NCBI GenBank assembly: GCA_029981855.1
Contig: JARRCS010000002.1
Span: 62,001-126,000 of the forward strand
Direction of reading: 5' to 3'
DNA length: 64,000 nt
Source: Halanaerobiales bacterium
Lineage (GTDB): Bacteria; Bacillota; Halanaerobiia; Halanaerobiales; DTU029
A model generated the notes under the pieces. That model saw nothing but the letters and a program-made list of their open reading frames with translations, was not told the origin of the DNA and did not search any database. The position numbers were made by a program, and so were the translations under genes. Shown here one piece after another: positions 36,232 through 45,237 of this stretch (positions are counted from its first letter, which is position 1; every line of letters begins with the position of its first letter).

Positions 36232-37044
36232 TTAAATCTTCTTTAATATACCGCGAACCAGGGTAATGAATTTCGGTTTAACCCTCTCAGCCGTCTCCAT
36301 AACCTCTTCATGGTTTAAGGGCCGGGCCAGTATACCGGCAGCCATATTGGTAATACAGGAGATACCCAGGACATCAAGTCCCATGTGATTGGCCACAATT
36401 ACCTCCGGAACAGTAGACATACCAACCGCATCAAAACCGTTGCTGGCTAGAAAGCGGATCTCAGCCGGGGTCTCATAACTAGGTCCTGAAAGGGCAGCAT
36501 AGACCCCCTTTCTGGTCATTATTCCCTTTTCCGCTCCTACCCTTTCTGCCAGCTTAATTAACTCATGATTATAGGCCTCGGTCATATCGGGAAAACGCGG
36601 TCCGAACTCTTCTAGATTCTGTCCCCGGAGGGGATTATCCCCCATCAAATTAACATGGTCGGTGATAATCATAAAATCCCCCGGATTAAAATTACGATTT
36701 ACCCCGCCGGCTGCATTGGTAACCAGCAGTTTTTCCACGCCTAGCATCTTCATAACCCTGACCGGAAGAGTAAGCTTCTGCATTGAGTAACCCTCATAAT
36801 AATGGAAACGACCCTGCATAGCCACCACTGGTTTACCTTCCAGCCGGCCGATAACCAGCCGCCCGGCATGGCCTTCAACCGTCGATACGGGAAAATTCGG
36901 TATCTCCTGATAGGGTATAACTATGGAGTCTTCAATCTCTTCAGCTAAAATGCCCAGTCCTGAACCCAGAATTAAACCGACCTCCGGTTCCAGGTCGATC
37001 TTTTGTTTAATATATTCCGCCGCCTCTTTTATCTCTACAAACAT
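36232..37044 (-). CDS. punA: Purine-nucleoside phosphorylase
   Basis: This trimeric PNP cleaves inosine and guanosine to base plus ribose-1-phosphate. GLILGSGLG, the [18 protein letters not shown] segment, [14 protein letters not shown] and [20 protein letters not shown] are signatures of the family. ATG 37044 (5-6 nt after AAGGGGTGG) is preferred over the upstream TTG, giving 270 residues. It lies between deoB and pdp. Confidence 0.94.
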   Translation of the reverse strand: MFVEIKEAAEYIKQKIDLEPEVGLILGSGLGILAEEIEDSIVIPYQEIPNFPVSTVEGHAGRLVIGRLEGKPVVAMQGRFHYYEGYSMQKLTLPVRVMKMLGVEKLLVTNAAGGVNRNFNPGDFMIITDHVNLMGDNPLRGQNLEEFGPRFPDMTEAYNHELIKLAERVGAEKGIMTRKGVYAALSGPSYETPAEIRFLASNGFDAVGMSTVPEVIVANHMGLDVLGISCITNMAAGILARPLNHEEVMETAERVKPKFITLVRGILKKI

Positions 37045-37083
37045 CAAACCACCCCTTTAATATATTAAAAAACCCTTCCCTAA

Positions 37084-37117
37084 AACTTCCACCAAATAGA
37101 TACATCTATTTGTCGTT
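37084..37117 (+). repeat. Repeat A, shortened copy at the deoB stop
   Basis: AACTTCCACCAAATAGAT and ACATCTATTTGTCGTT are eroded arms of repeat A with almost no interior. The right arm encodes the last codons of deoB on the other strand (Asn-Asp-Lys-stop). Confidence 0.55.
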
Positions 37118-38290
37118 GAGAATTTCCCTTGCAAAACTCGTTCCATGATTAACCGGTTCCGTTCCTAACAATTCAGTAATGGTTGCTGCCAGGTCAGCAT
37201 AGGTTACCCGGGTATTTAAATCATAATCCTTTTTTATTCTTTCTCCATAGAGCAAAAGCGGTACATATTCCCTGGTATGGTCAGTACCTTTATAGGTGGG
37301 GTCACAGCCGTGATCGGCGGTAATAACCAGTAGATCATCCTTATCCATTTTAGCAATTAACTCAGGCAATCTTTGATCAAATTCTTTGAGGGCCCGGGCA
37401 TAACCCTCCGGATCCCGGCGGTGTCCGTAGACCATATCAAATTCCACCAGATTGGTAAAGATTAAACCCTCCTGCTCCAGCTGTATATAATCGAGGGTAG
37501 CATCAACACTATCCATATTATCGACCGTATGATTATACCTGGTAATACCCTTACCGGCAAAAATATCGACAATCTTACCTACCGCCAGTACCGGTTTACC
37601 TGCCTGCTTGATCTTATCGAGCATCGTCTCCTCCGGAGGTTCCAGGGAAAAATCCTCTCTCCTCTCCGTTCTAGTAAAACTACCCGGCTCACCGATAAAG
37701 GGTCGGGCAATAACCCTGCCAACAGCATGCTTCCCGGTAAGAATCTTTCTGGCCTTTCTACACATATCATAGAGGCTTTCTACCGGTATCACCTCTTCAT
37801 GGGCAGCTATCTGAAAGACACTATCGGCAGAGGTGTAAACGATCGGTTTGGCAGTTTTGATATGCTCCTCCCCCAGTTCCTCAATTATCTTGGTACCGGA
37901 GGCAGGCTTGTTTCCCAAGACCTCCCGGTTTATTGCCTTCTGGAAGGCCTCGATAACCTCATCAGGAAAACCATCCGGATATGTGGGGAAGGGTTCTTCA
38001 AGGATAATGCCCGCAAGCTCCCAGTGGCCGGTTGTTGTATCCTTTCCGGCAGAAGCCTCGGCCATTCTACCATAAACCCCTCCAGCCTTTATATCTGAGG
38101 ACAGGCCCTTAATCTTTCCGATCTTACCCAGGCCCAGTTCCTCTAAATGAGGTAGATTTAGACCACCAACAGCCTTAGCAATATGGCCCAGAGTATTGGC
38201 TCCCTCATCACCATAATTAGCAGCATCAGGCAGGGCACCTATTCCAACACTATCAAGAACTATTAAAACTATTCTATTAATTTTTGACAA
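37106..38290 (-). CDS. deoB: Phosphopentomutase
   Basis: DeoB interconverts (deoxy)ribose-1-phosphate and -5-phosphate, linking nucleoside breakdown to central metabolism. It is an alkaline-phosphatase-superfamily enzyme with [13 protein letters not shown] at the start, a DTTTGHWE segment holding the phosphorylated Thr near residue 86, then [19 protein letters not shown]. The length of 394 residues is normal. It is the first gene of deoB-punA-pdp. The stop codon lies in an eroded repeat A arm. Confidence 0.96.
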   Translation of the reverse strand: MSKINRIVLIVLDSVGIGALPDAANYGDEGANTLGHIAKAVGGLNLPHLEELGLGKIGKIKGLSSDIKAGGVYGRMAEASAGKDTTTGHWELAGIILEEPFPTYPDGFPDEVIEAFQKAINREVLGNKPASGTKIIEELGEEHIKTAKPIVYTSADSVFQIAAHEEVIPVESLYDMCRKARKILTGKHAVGRVIARPFIGEPGSFTRTERREDFSLEPPEETMLDKIKQAGKPVLAVGKIVDIFAGKGITRYNHTVDNMDSVDATLDYIQLEQEGLIFTNLVEFDMVYGHRRDPEGYARALKEFDQRLPELIAKMDKDDLLVITADHGCDPTYKGTDHTREYVPLLLYGERIKKDYDLNTRVTYADLAATITELLGTEPVNHGTSFAREILNDK

Positions 38291-38339
38291 TAATATCCCC
38301 CTTTCAACTTTAACTTAGTGTTTCACTTCTTTCCGCAAT

Positions 38340-38423
38340 AACTACAAATAAATGTTGTAGAGATGTTTGGAAATTTTTTGGATATAACTCTTGGTGAATC
38401 GAAAGGAAAAATTAGGTCGAGCT
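38340..38423 (+). repeat. Repeat A, long form left part
   Basis: AACTACAAATAAATGTTG, then GATGTTTGG and AATTTTTTGG, GGTGAATCGAAAGG and ATTAGGTCGAGC match the copy at 8,481. No right arm follows. It lies between the deoB promoter region and the pfkA terminator. Confidence 0.65.
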
Positions 38424-38471
38424 TTATAGTATAAATCTAGGTTTTCCTGATTATTAGTTATGTATTCTAAA

Positions 38472-38503
38472 AATATTCATCCCCACCTCAGTAGATGGGG
38501 ATG
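38472..38503 (-). terminator. Terminator of pfkA
   Basis: CATCCCCA/TGGGGATG with a 10-nt loop is followed by AATATTTTTAG on the minus strand. Confidence 0.8.
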
Positions 38504-38530
38504 AGAAAATCTATAACATAGTCCTTAAGT

Positions 38531-39625
38531 TTAATCACCAAAACTGATTCCAATACTCCTGGCAACATTGACGAGTTCTCCTTCAGGGTCAACATTCTTC
38601 TGCTGCCCGATAACATCCTCAAGGGGAGCATAAGATATCTTACCACCTCTGAGGCTGACCATATTACCGAACTTGCCTTCCATGATTAAATCGACTGCTG
38701 CCTTACCGTATCTGGTAGATAGGATCCTGTCATAGGCTGTAGGCTTACCACCCCTCTGTAGATGACCGAGAATGGTTGCCCTTGTTTCCAGCTCTACCAA
38801 TTCCTCTAAGTCGCGAGCAATTTTTTGACCAATGCCACCCAGGCGGATCGGGTCAGGACTATCCTCTACTACCTGACTGACCACAACATCACCGGACTTA
38901 GGCTTTGCTCCTTCGGCAACTACCACAATGCTGAAGTCCTTACCGGCGCGTCTCCTCTCAACAATCTTCTCGGCTACCTTTTCGATATCATAGGGAATCT
39001 CCGGGATCAGGATAACATCTGCCCCACCGGCAATCCCGGCATGAAGGGCAATCCAGCCGGCATATCTACCCATAACCTCCAGGCACATAATCCGGTGATG
39101 GGATTCGGCAGTAGTATGCAGCCTGTCCAAAGCCTCGGTAGCAACCGACACGGCAGTATCAAAACCGAAGGTAACATCAGTTAAAGCCAGGTCATTATCA
39201 ATTGTCTTGGGTACACCGACAACCTTAACCCCTTTTCTGGCAAAATCCCTACCACTGGTCAGGGTTCCATCTCCACCGATGATAATCATGGCATCAATTC
39301 CGGCTTCTTCAATATTCTTTACCCCAACATCGGAAACATCCCGATAAACCGTTTTTCCATCCTCTTCAAAGGGGAACTTAAAGAGATTGGTCTTATTAGA
39401 AGTATAAAGGATGGTTCCTCCCAGGGGGAGTATTCCAGAGATTGCATCCATGTCCAGTTTCACCGTCTGCCCCAGGTACAGGCCGCGGTAACCGTTTTTA
39501 AAGCCGACAACCTCCAACCCGTATTTAAGAATGGCAGTCCTGGTAGCAGCCCTGATGACGGCATTTAAGCCGGGACAATCACCCCCGCCGGTTAGAATTC
39601 CTATCTTTTTAATCTTATTACCCAT
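38531..39625 (-). CDS. pfkA: 6-phosphofructokinase, group III-like
   Basis: It phosphorylates fructose-6-phosphate in glycolysis. The 364 residues include GILTGGGDCPGLNAVIR at 9-25, GGDGT at 117-121, PKTIDND at 139-145 and LEVMGRYAGWIALHAGIAGGAD. Classical ATP enzymes have PGTIDND, whereas a lysine there is found in PPi enzymes and in mixed group III enzymes. The Gly in GGDGT is the ATP-type residue. The Gly/Lys pair leaves the phosphoryl donor open (ATP or PPi). It is a single gene with a long leader holding a C+B repeat and a terminator. Confidence 0.9.
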   Translation of the reverse strand: MGNKIKKIGILTGGGDCPGLNAVIRAATRTAILKYGLEVVGFKNGYRGLYLGQTVKLDMDAISGILPLGGTILYTSNKTNLFKFPFEEDGKTVYRDVSDVGVKNIEEAGIDAMIIIGGDGTLTSGRDFARKGVKVVGVPKTIDNDLALTDVTFGFDTAVSVATEALDRLHTTAESHHRIMCLEVMGRYAGWIALHAGIAGGADVILIPEIPYDIEKVAEKIVERRRAGKDFSIVVVAEGAKPKSGDVVVSQVVEDSPDPIRLGGIGQKIARDLEELVELETRATILGHLQRGGKPTAYDRILSTRYGKAAVDLIMEGKFGNMVSLRGGKISYAPLEDVIGQQKNVDPEGELVNVARSIGISFGD

Positions 39626-39660
39626 AAAAAAATACCTCCCTAGACTATTATTTAAATGTA

Positions 39661-39745
39661 ATGCCTGGGAATTTATGTTATTAAGATAACATAAATTCCG
39701 GCATCAACAAATGGCGAAACCAATTTGTTTTATTTTTTTGCCAAT
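39661..39745 (-). repeat. Composite repeat C+B, copy 2, in the pfkA leader
   Basis: Read on the minus strand: AAAACAAATTGGTTTCGCCATTTG, then TTGATGCCGG, arms GAATTTATGTTAT/ATAACATAAATTC, and CAGGCAT. The order and the junction ATGCCGG match copy 1 at 1,131-1,226. With the predicted promoter at 39.8 kb, the whole element is transcribed in the pfkA 5' leader and ends about 30 nt before the start codon. Confidence 0.75.
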
Positions 39746-39797
39746 TCATGGAATATTCATTGCCCTGTGGAGCACGGATTTACTCCCTTATGGTGTT

Positions 39798-39826
39798 ATT
39801 ATAAATTAGACTCGAGATTAAGTCAA
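39798..39826 (-). promoter_or_regulatory. Sigma-A promoter of pfkA
   Basis: TTGACT (39826-39821), a 17-nt spacer and TATAAT (39803-39798) form a near-consensus promoter about 170 nt before pfkA. Confidence 0.85.
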
Positions 39827-39856
39827 GAAAAGAAAGATAATATACAACAAAATATT

Positions 39857-39943
39857 CTACCAGGCCTGATCCTGCCGGTCCCAGCAACCGGTAAGAAAGA
39901 TTAAAGCTATGATGATTAAACCAGCAATTAATCTGCAGTACAT
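39857..39943 (-). CDS. Tiny lipoprotein ORF (28 aa)
   Basis: ATG 39943 is preceded by GGGGG 8 nt upstream. The 28 codons encode a short basic start (MYCR), a hydrophobic helix (LIAGLIIIALIF) and a perfect lipobox LTGC, then only eight residues, WDRQDQAW, before TAG. If processed by signal peptidase II, the mature product is a lipidated nonapeptide starting at Cys20. It could be a micro-lipoprotein, a peptide signal derived from its leader, or the N-terminal relic of a lost lipoprotein. No partner gene is next to it; it lies between the phased repeat array and the pfkA promoter. Confidence 0.5.
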   Translation of the reverse strand: MYCRLIAGLIIIALIFLTGCWDRQDQAW

Positions 39944-39969
39944 TATTGATTCCCCCTTATCTTCCTGAT

Positions 39970-40502
39970 GAGAACCTGATACCATAGGCCAACCAGAGGA
40001 TCACCAGGGGCTTCCGTTCGCTCGATTAGGGGAAAGAGGGTAAAAATGTTCATCCCTTAAAAGACAAAGAAGCCAACAGTGATCTTCGCTCCGGCTACTG
40101 CAGATCCTAAGCTACCCGCAGCAATCTTTCGACTACTACGAATAGGTTCCGGACCTACAATAACCTTTGCTCGACCATAGCAGATCCAACATGGCATTAC
40201 CTACATCAATCTTCAATCTCCATTGAACACCAATGAGCTAAACACCATTCTCGACACCTGTAATGATCTCCCGACCATTACAGATACCTACTGGACCTAC
40301 TATGATCTTAGCTCGACCACCATAGATCGGTGACGAACCTGCCCCAATCTCCTCGACTGCAGGACAGATCCTTAGCGACCTATGATGATCTGCGCGCCGG
40401 CCATTACAGATCCCATCCGAACCTGTAATGACCTTTGCCCGACCAGTTCAGACCCGTCATACGAGCCTGAACCAGTCTGCGCTCAACCACTGTTGACCTC
40501 AC
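39970..40502. repeat. Phased degenerate repeat array (about 21/42 bp) between galK and pfkA
   Basis: About twenty units follow the pattern ACC-N6-GATC-N8, starting weakly near 39,970 and clear from 40,072. GATC or a one-base variant (GACC, AATC, GATA) falls near 40081, 40103, 40123, 40162, 40183, 40265, 40283, 40304, 40325, 40367, 40387, 40409, 40430, 40451, 40474 and 40495, mostly 20-23 bp apart. The variable 6-mers of neighbouring units are often complementary (TGTAAT/ATTACA, AGTTCA/TGAACC), and the outermost pair AACAGT/ACTGTT is exactly complementary. GC content is higher than in the other gaps. No gene is supported inside it, and 40,503-40,652 shows nothing further. Confidence 0.7.
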
Positions 40503-40652
40503 GTTAAATAGTTTATCCACTATCCAGATTAATATACATAAAAAATGAAAAACACAGAAAAATTTTTTCCGGTTTACAAAACATACCTGTTTCCAGGATA
40601 AAAAGAGGCTATTATTAACAAACTATATTGCATCACTAACAGTAACTTATTT

Positions 40653-41828
40653 TTATTCCTTATTAAGCATTTTTGCTCCATCAGCAGGACTGCTGACATA
40701 GATCTCGGGTCTAATCCCGGTCTCCTGCTCATAACCACTGCTAATCGCATCCATAAAATGGTCAACATTATTCTTTCTGACTAAATTAACGGTACATCCA
40801 CCGAAACCAGCCCCTGTCATCCGGGCCCCTAAAACTCCTTCCTGATTCAGAGCCAGGTCAACCAGCAGATCCAGTTCCCGGCAGCTAACCTCATAGTCAT
40901 CCCTCAGGCTCTTATGGGATTCAATCATTAGCCGGCCGAAAGTAGCAAAATCATTGTTCTTCAGAGCAGCTATACTGGTTAGAACCCTGTTATTCTCGGT
41001 GATGACATGTCTAGCTCGCCGGTAAACGGTGTCAGGTAATTCCGTTCCGAATTCCTCAAGTTCCTCTATAGTCACATCCCTTAAAGCCTCTACCCTGCGG
41101 TCTAATCTCTCTGCAAAAAATTTAGCAGCCTGATTGCATTCCTCCCGGCGCTGATTGTACTCCGAATCGACCAGGCCGCGCTCTACCTTCGAATTACAGA
41201 TAACAACCCTGAAGTCTTTATTTTTAAAGGGGATCAGCTCATACTCCTTTGTTCGACAATCGATCATCAGGGCATGGTCCTTCCGGCCCAGGCGGGAGAT
41301 ATACTGGTCCATAATCCCGCAATTAACCCCAACAAAGTTATTCTCGGCCCGTTGACAGAGAAGGGCCATCTCTACCGGCTCTATCTCTAGATTATTCAAA
41401 TTTGCCAGGGTAAAGGCAGTTACCACCTCCAGGGCGGCTGAAGAGCTTAAACCGGAACCCTGAGGTACATTGCCGGTAAAGGCCAGATTTGCTCCGGTCA
41501 GATGATAACCCATCTTCTCCAGTTCATCGGCCACCCCCTTTAGGTAATTAACCCAGATATTTTCCTGATCAAAGGTAAGGTTATCGAGGGAAAACTTAAG
41601 CTCACTATCATAATCCAGAGAATAAACCTTTAGTAGCTGGTCATCCCTCAGCTGACCTACCATAGTAATCTCTTTTTCAATAGCCATGGGCAGAACAAAT
41701 CCATCATTATAATCAGTATGTTCTCCAATAAGGTTAACCCGGCCCGGAGCGGAAAATGCTCCTTTTTCCCGGCCCGTATCCTTAAATCTTTCTTGAAAAA
41801 ACTGCCATAAGTGCTTAACTATCTCCAA
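40653..41828 (-). CDS. galK: Galactokinase
   Basis: GalK phosphorylates galactose at C1, the first step of the Leloir pathway. The 391-residue GHMP kinase has the galactose signature APGRVNLIGEHTDYNDGFVLPMAI near residues 27-46, PQGSGLSSSAALEVV (ATP loop) and MTGAGFGGCTVNLV. It is the last gene of the gal operon. Confidence 0.97.
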   Translation of the reverse strand: MEIVKHLWQFFQERFKDTGREKGAFSAPGRVNLIGEHTDYNDGFVLPMAIEKEITMVGQLRDDQLLKVYSLDYDSELKFSLDNLTFDQENIWVNYLKGVADELEKMGYHLTGANLAFTGNVPQGSGLSSSAALEVVTAFTLANLNNLEIEPVEMALLCQRAENNFVGVNCGIMDQYISRLGRKDHALMIDCRTKEYELIPFKNKDFRVVICNSKVERGLVDSEYNQRREECNQAAKFFAERLDRRVEALRDVTIEELEEFGTELPDTVYRRARHVITENNRVLTSIAALKNNDFATFGRLMIESHKSLRDDYEVSCRELDLLVDLALNQEGVLGARMTGAGFGGCTVNLVRKNNVDHFMDAISSGYEQETGIRPEIYVSSPADGAKMLNKE

Positions 41829-41867
41829 AAAAAATCACCCCTGTCCCTAATTTTAATATTATTCTAG

Positions 41868-42845
41868 CTAAGTTACCGGCTCGGTCATCCTTAATTCCCC
41901 GGCCTTATCTTCCGCCAGTGAGCCATTAATAAAGGTACCTGCTCCTGCTTCACTCCCGGCCAGATACTTCAGTTTATCCCTTGTCCGGTAAGGAGGGTAA
42001 AACTCAATATGAAAATGGGAGTAATCTTCACCTGAGCCGTCAGTAGGCTGCTGATGAATAGCCATAATATAGGGAAAAACAAATCCGAAGAGATTATCAT
42101 ACTTCAGCAAGACAGTCTTCAAGATATCTGCCAGGTCCCGCTCCTCCTTCTCCGTAAAATCGTTGAAAGAAGGCAGATGCCGGCTGGCATAAATATGAAC
42201 CTCATAGGTATAGCGGGCAAAAAAGGGTATAAAGGCGTTAAAGGAATCATTACTATAAATTATTCTCTGCCCATCCTTCTTTTCCTCCCTAAGAACTTTA
42301 CAGAAAAGACACTCCCCCTGCTCTTCAAGGTATTCCTTACTAGAATCCAGTTCCTTTTTAATAACCGGCGGTATAAATGGGTAGGCATAGATCTGTCCAT
42401 GGGGATGCTCTAAGGTAACCCCAACCTCCTCTCCCTTATTTTCAAAGATATAGACATAATCAATAAAATCCTTTTCACCCAGCTCCCGGTACCTATCTCG
42501 CCAGACCTTGACCAGTTTAACAAACCTGTTTAAGGGTTCCCTTGACATAATACCGTTATGTTTAGAGGTAAAAAGGACAACCTCACAGATTCCCCGGGCC
42601 TGATCCACTGGATACAGACCTGTACCCTCTACAGCCGGTTCCGGTGGTTCGGACTGTAATGAAGGAAATTTATTCTCAAAGACCACCAGGTCGTAATCCT
42701 CTGCCGGCACCTCTGTCGGGAATCCCCCCTCTTTAGTCGGGCATAAGGGACAGTAGTCCTTCGGTGGTTTAAAGGTTCTATTCTGGCGGTGGGTCGCGGT
42801 AATAACCCATTCTTTCATAATCGGGTTCCATCTCAGTTCTGACAT
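41868..42845 (-). CDS. galT: Galactose-1-phosphate uridylyltransferase (class I)
   Basis: GalT exchanges UMP between UDP-glucose and galactose-1-phosphate. FENKFPSLQ and the catalytic HPHGQIYAYPF with its nucleophile His are present, along with FCKVLREE (zinc cysteine) and HFHIEFYPP. ATG 42845 lies about 8 nt after GGGGG and is preferred over the ATG two codons upstream, giving 325 residues. Two zinc-binding Cys are also seen in YCPLCP near residue 34. Confidence 0.95.
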   Translation of the reverse strand: MSELRWNPIMKEWVITATHRQNRTFKPPKDYCPLCPTKEGGFPTEVPAEDYDLVVFENKFPSLQSEPPEPAVEGTGLYPVDQARGICEVVLFTSKHNGIMSREPLNRFVKLVKVWRDRYRELGEKDFIDYVYIFENKGEEVGVTLEHPHGQIYAYPFIPPVIKKELDSSKEYLEEQGECLFCKVLREEKKDGQRIIYSNDSFNAFIPFFARYTYEVHIYASRHLPSFNDFTEKEERDLADILKTVLLKYDNLFGFVFPYIMAIHQQPTDGSGEDYSHFHIEFYPPYRTRDKLKYLAGSEAGAGTFINGSLAEDKAGELRMTEPVT

Positions 42846-42917
42846 CGGCATTTCCCCCTTTTAATCACTGCAACATTATGACTAATAGGCCAATTTGTTC
42901 TTATCTTCAAAGAAAGA

Positions 42918-43067
42918 TTAATCAAGATTATCATCAGAAAAAGAATTGTTTTGAATATCATCATCGCTCGGTTCACCGGAAGCCGTTTCAGCCTCCTCAC
43001 CGTCAAAGGTATAGTAGATGAGATAACGCCTGTCCGCCTTTATAATCCTCTTCTTATTCATCTTCAT
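42918..43067 (-). CDS. Small acidic-tailed protein (49 aa) between galE and galT
   Basis: ATG 43067 follows GAGGTGG by 5 nt and overlaps the end of galE by 14 nt. The product is basic at the N-terminus (MNKKRIIKADRRYL), has a central YYTFDGEE and a strongly acidic, Ser/Asp-rich tail ending DDNLD. I recognise no family. The excellent ribosome binding site and position inside the gal operon support expression. Confidence 0.6.
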   Translation of the reverse strand: MKMNKKRIIKADRRYLIYYTFDGEEAETASGEPSDDDIQNNSFSDDNLD

Positions 43068-44040
43068 GAAATCCACCTCGCTTCTGCCAGTTCCAGGCTG
43101 TTTCGATGATCGTTTTTAAATCGGGATAACGGGGTTCCCAGCCCAGTTCGGTCCTGATTTTCTCCGAACTTGCTACCAGTACGGCCGGGTCACCGGGCCT
43201 TCTCTCCCCAATCTCGGCCACAATCTCCCGGCCGACAACCTCACCGGCCGTTTCGATTACCTCCTTAACGGAATAACCCTCACCATTACCAAGATTAAAG
43301 ATACTGCTATCTATACCACCGGCCAGTCCATTGATAGCCAGGATATGGGCCCGGGCCAGGTCACTGACATGGATATAATCCCTGATACAGCTTCCATCCC
43401 TGGTGGGGTAATCATCACCGAAGATATAAAATTTTTCCCTTTGACCCAGGGCCTTCTGCAGGACGATAGGAATCAGGTGGGTCTCCGGGTTATGGGCCTC
43501 TCCGATTCTGCCCTCCGGGTCAGCTCCGGCAGCATTAAAATAACGGAGGGAGATATATTTCAGGCCATAAATCTGTTCATAGCGGTCCAGTATCTTTTCA
43601 AAAAAGAGTTTGCTCTCACCGTAAGTATTTGTTGGTTGGGTTGGGTGATCTTCCGGGATCGGTATTTCTTCAGGCTCCCCATAGACAGCTGCAGTGGAGG
43701 AAAAGACAATATATTTGACCCCATGATTAACCATGGCCTCCAGGAGATTAAGCCCGTTGGCCACATTATTATAATAGTATTTTCCGGGGTCTTCCATCGA
43801 TTCCCCGACCAGGCTGTGGGCAGCCAGGTGAATCACTCCCTCTATCTCCTCTTCCGCCATTATCCGGTTTAATAATTTGCTATCTTCCAGGTCCCCTTCA
43901 ATAAACCTGCCTCCGAGCACCGCCTCCCGGTGGCCCTTACTGAGATTATCCAGGGTCACAACACTGTTTCCTGCCTCAATTAGACTCTTTACCACATGAC
44001 TGCCAATATAACCAGCACCACCGGTTACCAGTATTTTCAT
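43054..44040 (-). CDS. galE: UDP-glucose 4-epimerase
   Basis: GalE interconverts UDP-galactose and UDP-glucose. The 328-residue SDR protein starts MKILVTGGAGYIGSHVVKSL (NAD-binding) and has SSTAAVYGEPEEIPI with the catalytic Ser, and TNTYGESKLFFE with the YxxxK pair. RDYIHVSDLARAH follows. Its start overlaps the regulator's stop by 4 nt, so it is the second gene of the operon. Confidence 0.96.
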   Translation of the reverse strand: MKILVTGGAGYIGSHVVKSLIEAGNSVVTLDNLSKGHREAVLGGRFIEGDLEDSKLLNRIMAEEEIEGVIHLAAHSLVGESMEDPGKYYYNNVANGLNLLEAMVNHGVKYIVFSSTAAVYGEPEEIPIPEDHPTQPTNTYGESKLFFEKILDRYEQIYGLKYISLRYFNAAGADPEGRIGEAHNPETHLIPIVLQKALGQREKFYIFGDDYPTRDGSCIRDYIHVSDLARAHILAINGLAGGIDSSIFNLGNGEGYSVKEVIETAGEVVGREIVAEIGERRPGDPAVLVASSEKIRTELGWEPRYPDLKTIIETAWNWQKRGGFHEDE

Positions 44041-45215
44041 TCGTTATTATCCCCCTCTTCTAGCTTAAATAATTTCTGTAAAACCATTGTTGCCGCACCG
44101 ACTGCTCCGGCATTTTCCCCGAAAACCGTAGGCATAATCTTTAGTTTCCTGCTCGGAATACTGAGGGCCTTTTTACTAACCTGTTCTTTAATCAGCGGGA
44201 AGATAATCTTTTCTGCTACTATAAAGTCTCCTCCGATAATAATTGATTCAGGATTTAGCAGGTTAACCAGATTGGCTATCCCTGTTCCCAGGTACCTGGC
44301 AGCATCTGTAAGGATCTCCCTGGCCTTATTCTGACCCTTTTTTGCAGTCATAATTAATCTCCCCCATTCTTCCTTTAAACCCCCGTAAGAGAGCCCCTGG
44401 TGTAAATCCGGATTAAATTCCCTTACCAACCTGTCTACAGATATTAGAGCCTCTAAACAGCCAAAATTGCCACAGCTACAGAGCGGACCTTCTTCCACAA
44501 TGGTCATATGACCAAACTCACCGGCACTAAAGTCCCGTCCGAAATGCAGTCTGCCATCCAGAACAATAGCGGCACCGATTCCGGGACCGGTATTAATAAA
44601 GATAAAGTTATCCTTACCATCCCATTTCTCGGCCAGGGCCATCATCCTGACATCATTATCAAGCAGAACCGGGTAACCCATTCTCTTTCTCAGGTACTCC
44701 TTGATGGGAACATCCTCCCATTTGAAATGGGGAGCAAACAAAGAGACACCCTTTTCCGGATTAACCAGGCCATGAACACCGATACCCACCCCATATATTC
44801 TCTCCGGATGGTCAACCTTGTGGGAAAAAATATCGATTATTTCGAGGGTTGAGTCGATAAAATCACCGACCTGATATGTATCTACCGGCATATCCCTTAC
44901 TGCCTTTACCCTTTTACTCAAGTCCATTAATACACCCTTGATCTCGGCTATCCCCCATTCAAGACCGATTAGATAAGCACCGGAGGGGTTCAATTCCAGT
45001 AAAACCGGTTTTCTACCACCCCGGGACTCTCCCCTGCTTGTTTCTCTGACTAATTCCATTTCCAGTAGCTCTTTAACAATATTAGAAACGGTAGCAGGAG
45101 ATAAACCTGTAACCTCAGCAATCCTGGCCCTGGAGATAGGGCTAGTTTTATGGATAATCTCCAGGATCACTTGCATATTTAACTTTTTCATTAACTCAAA
45201 ACTGCCCCGCTGCAA
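44037..45215 (-). CDS. ROK-family transcriptional regulator of the gal operon
   Basis: ROK regulators (XylR/NagC type) repress sugar genes and respond to a sugar ligand. An N-terminal winged HTH (ISRARIAEVTGLSPATVSNIVKELL) precedes a ROK sugar-binding domain with INTGPGIGAAIVLDG and the zinc motif CSCGNFGCLEA, where CxCGxxGCxE is intact. ATP binding of a kinase is not implied. At 392 residues the length is typical. It is the first gene of the operon and so probably autoregulates it. The TTG start at 45215 has only a weak RBS, so an ATG eight codons later is possible. Confidence 0.85.
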   Translation of the reverse strand: MQRGSFELMKKLNMQVILEIIHKTSPISRARIAEVTGLSPATVSNIVKELLEMELVRETSRGESRGGRKPVLLELNPSGAYLIGLEWGIAEIKGVLMDLSKRVKAVRDMPVDTYQVGDFIDSTLEIIDIFSHKVDHPERIYGVGIGVHGLVNPEKGVSLFAPHFKWEDVPIKEYLRKRMGYPVLLDNDVRMMALAEKWDGKDNFIFINTGPGIGAAIVLDGRLHFGRDFSAGEFGHMTIVEEGPLCSCGNFGCLEALISVDRLVREFNPDLHQGLSYGGLKEEWGRLIMTAKKGQNKAREILTDAARYLGTGIANLVNLLNPESIIIGGDFIVAEKIIFPLIKEQVSKKALSIPSRKLKIMPTVFGENAGAVGAATMVLQKLFKLEEGDNNE

Positions 45216-45237
45216 ACCCTACTACCCCTTCCCTGAC

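Noticed and set aside
40072-40502. CRISPR array
   Set aside because: Units are 21 bp apart, highly degenerate, and lack identical repeats of 24-37 bp with unique spacers. No cas genes are nearby.
40072-40502. Protein of 14-residue repeats
   Set aside because: A 42-bp period would keep one frame, but the plus and minus frames I followed hit stop codons every one to three units, there is no RBS, and the complementary 6-mers fit a structural explanation better.
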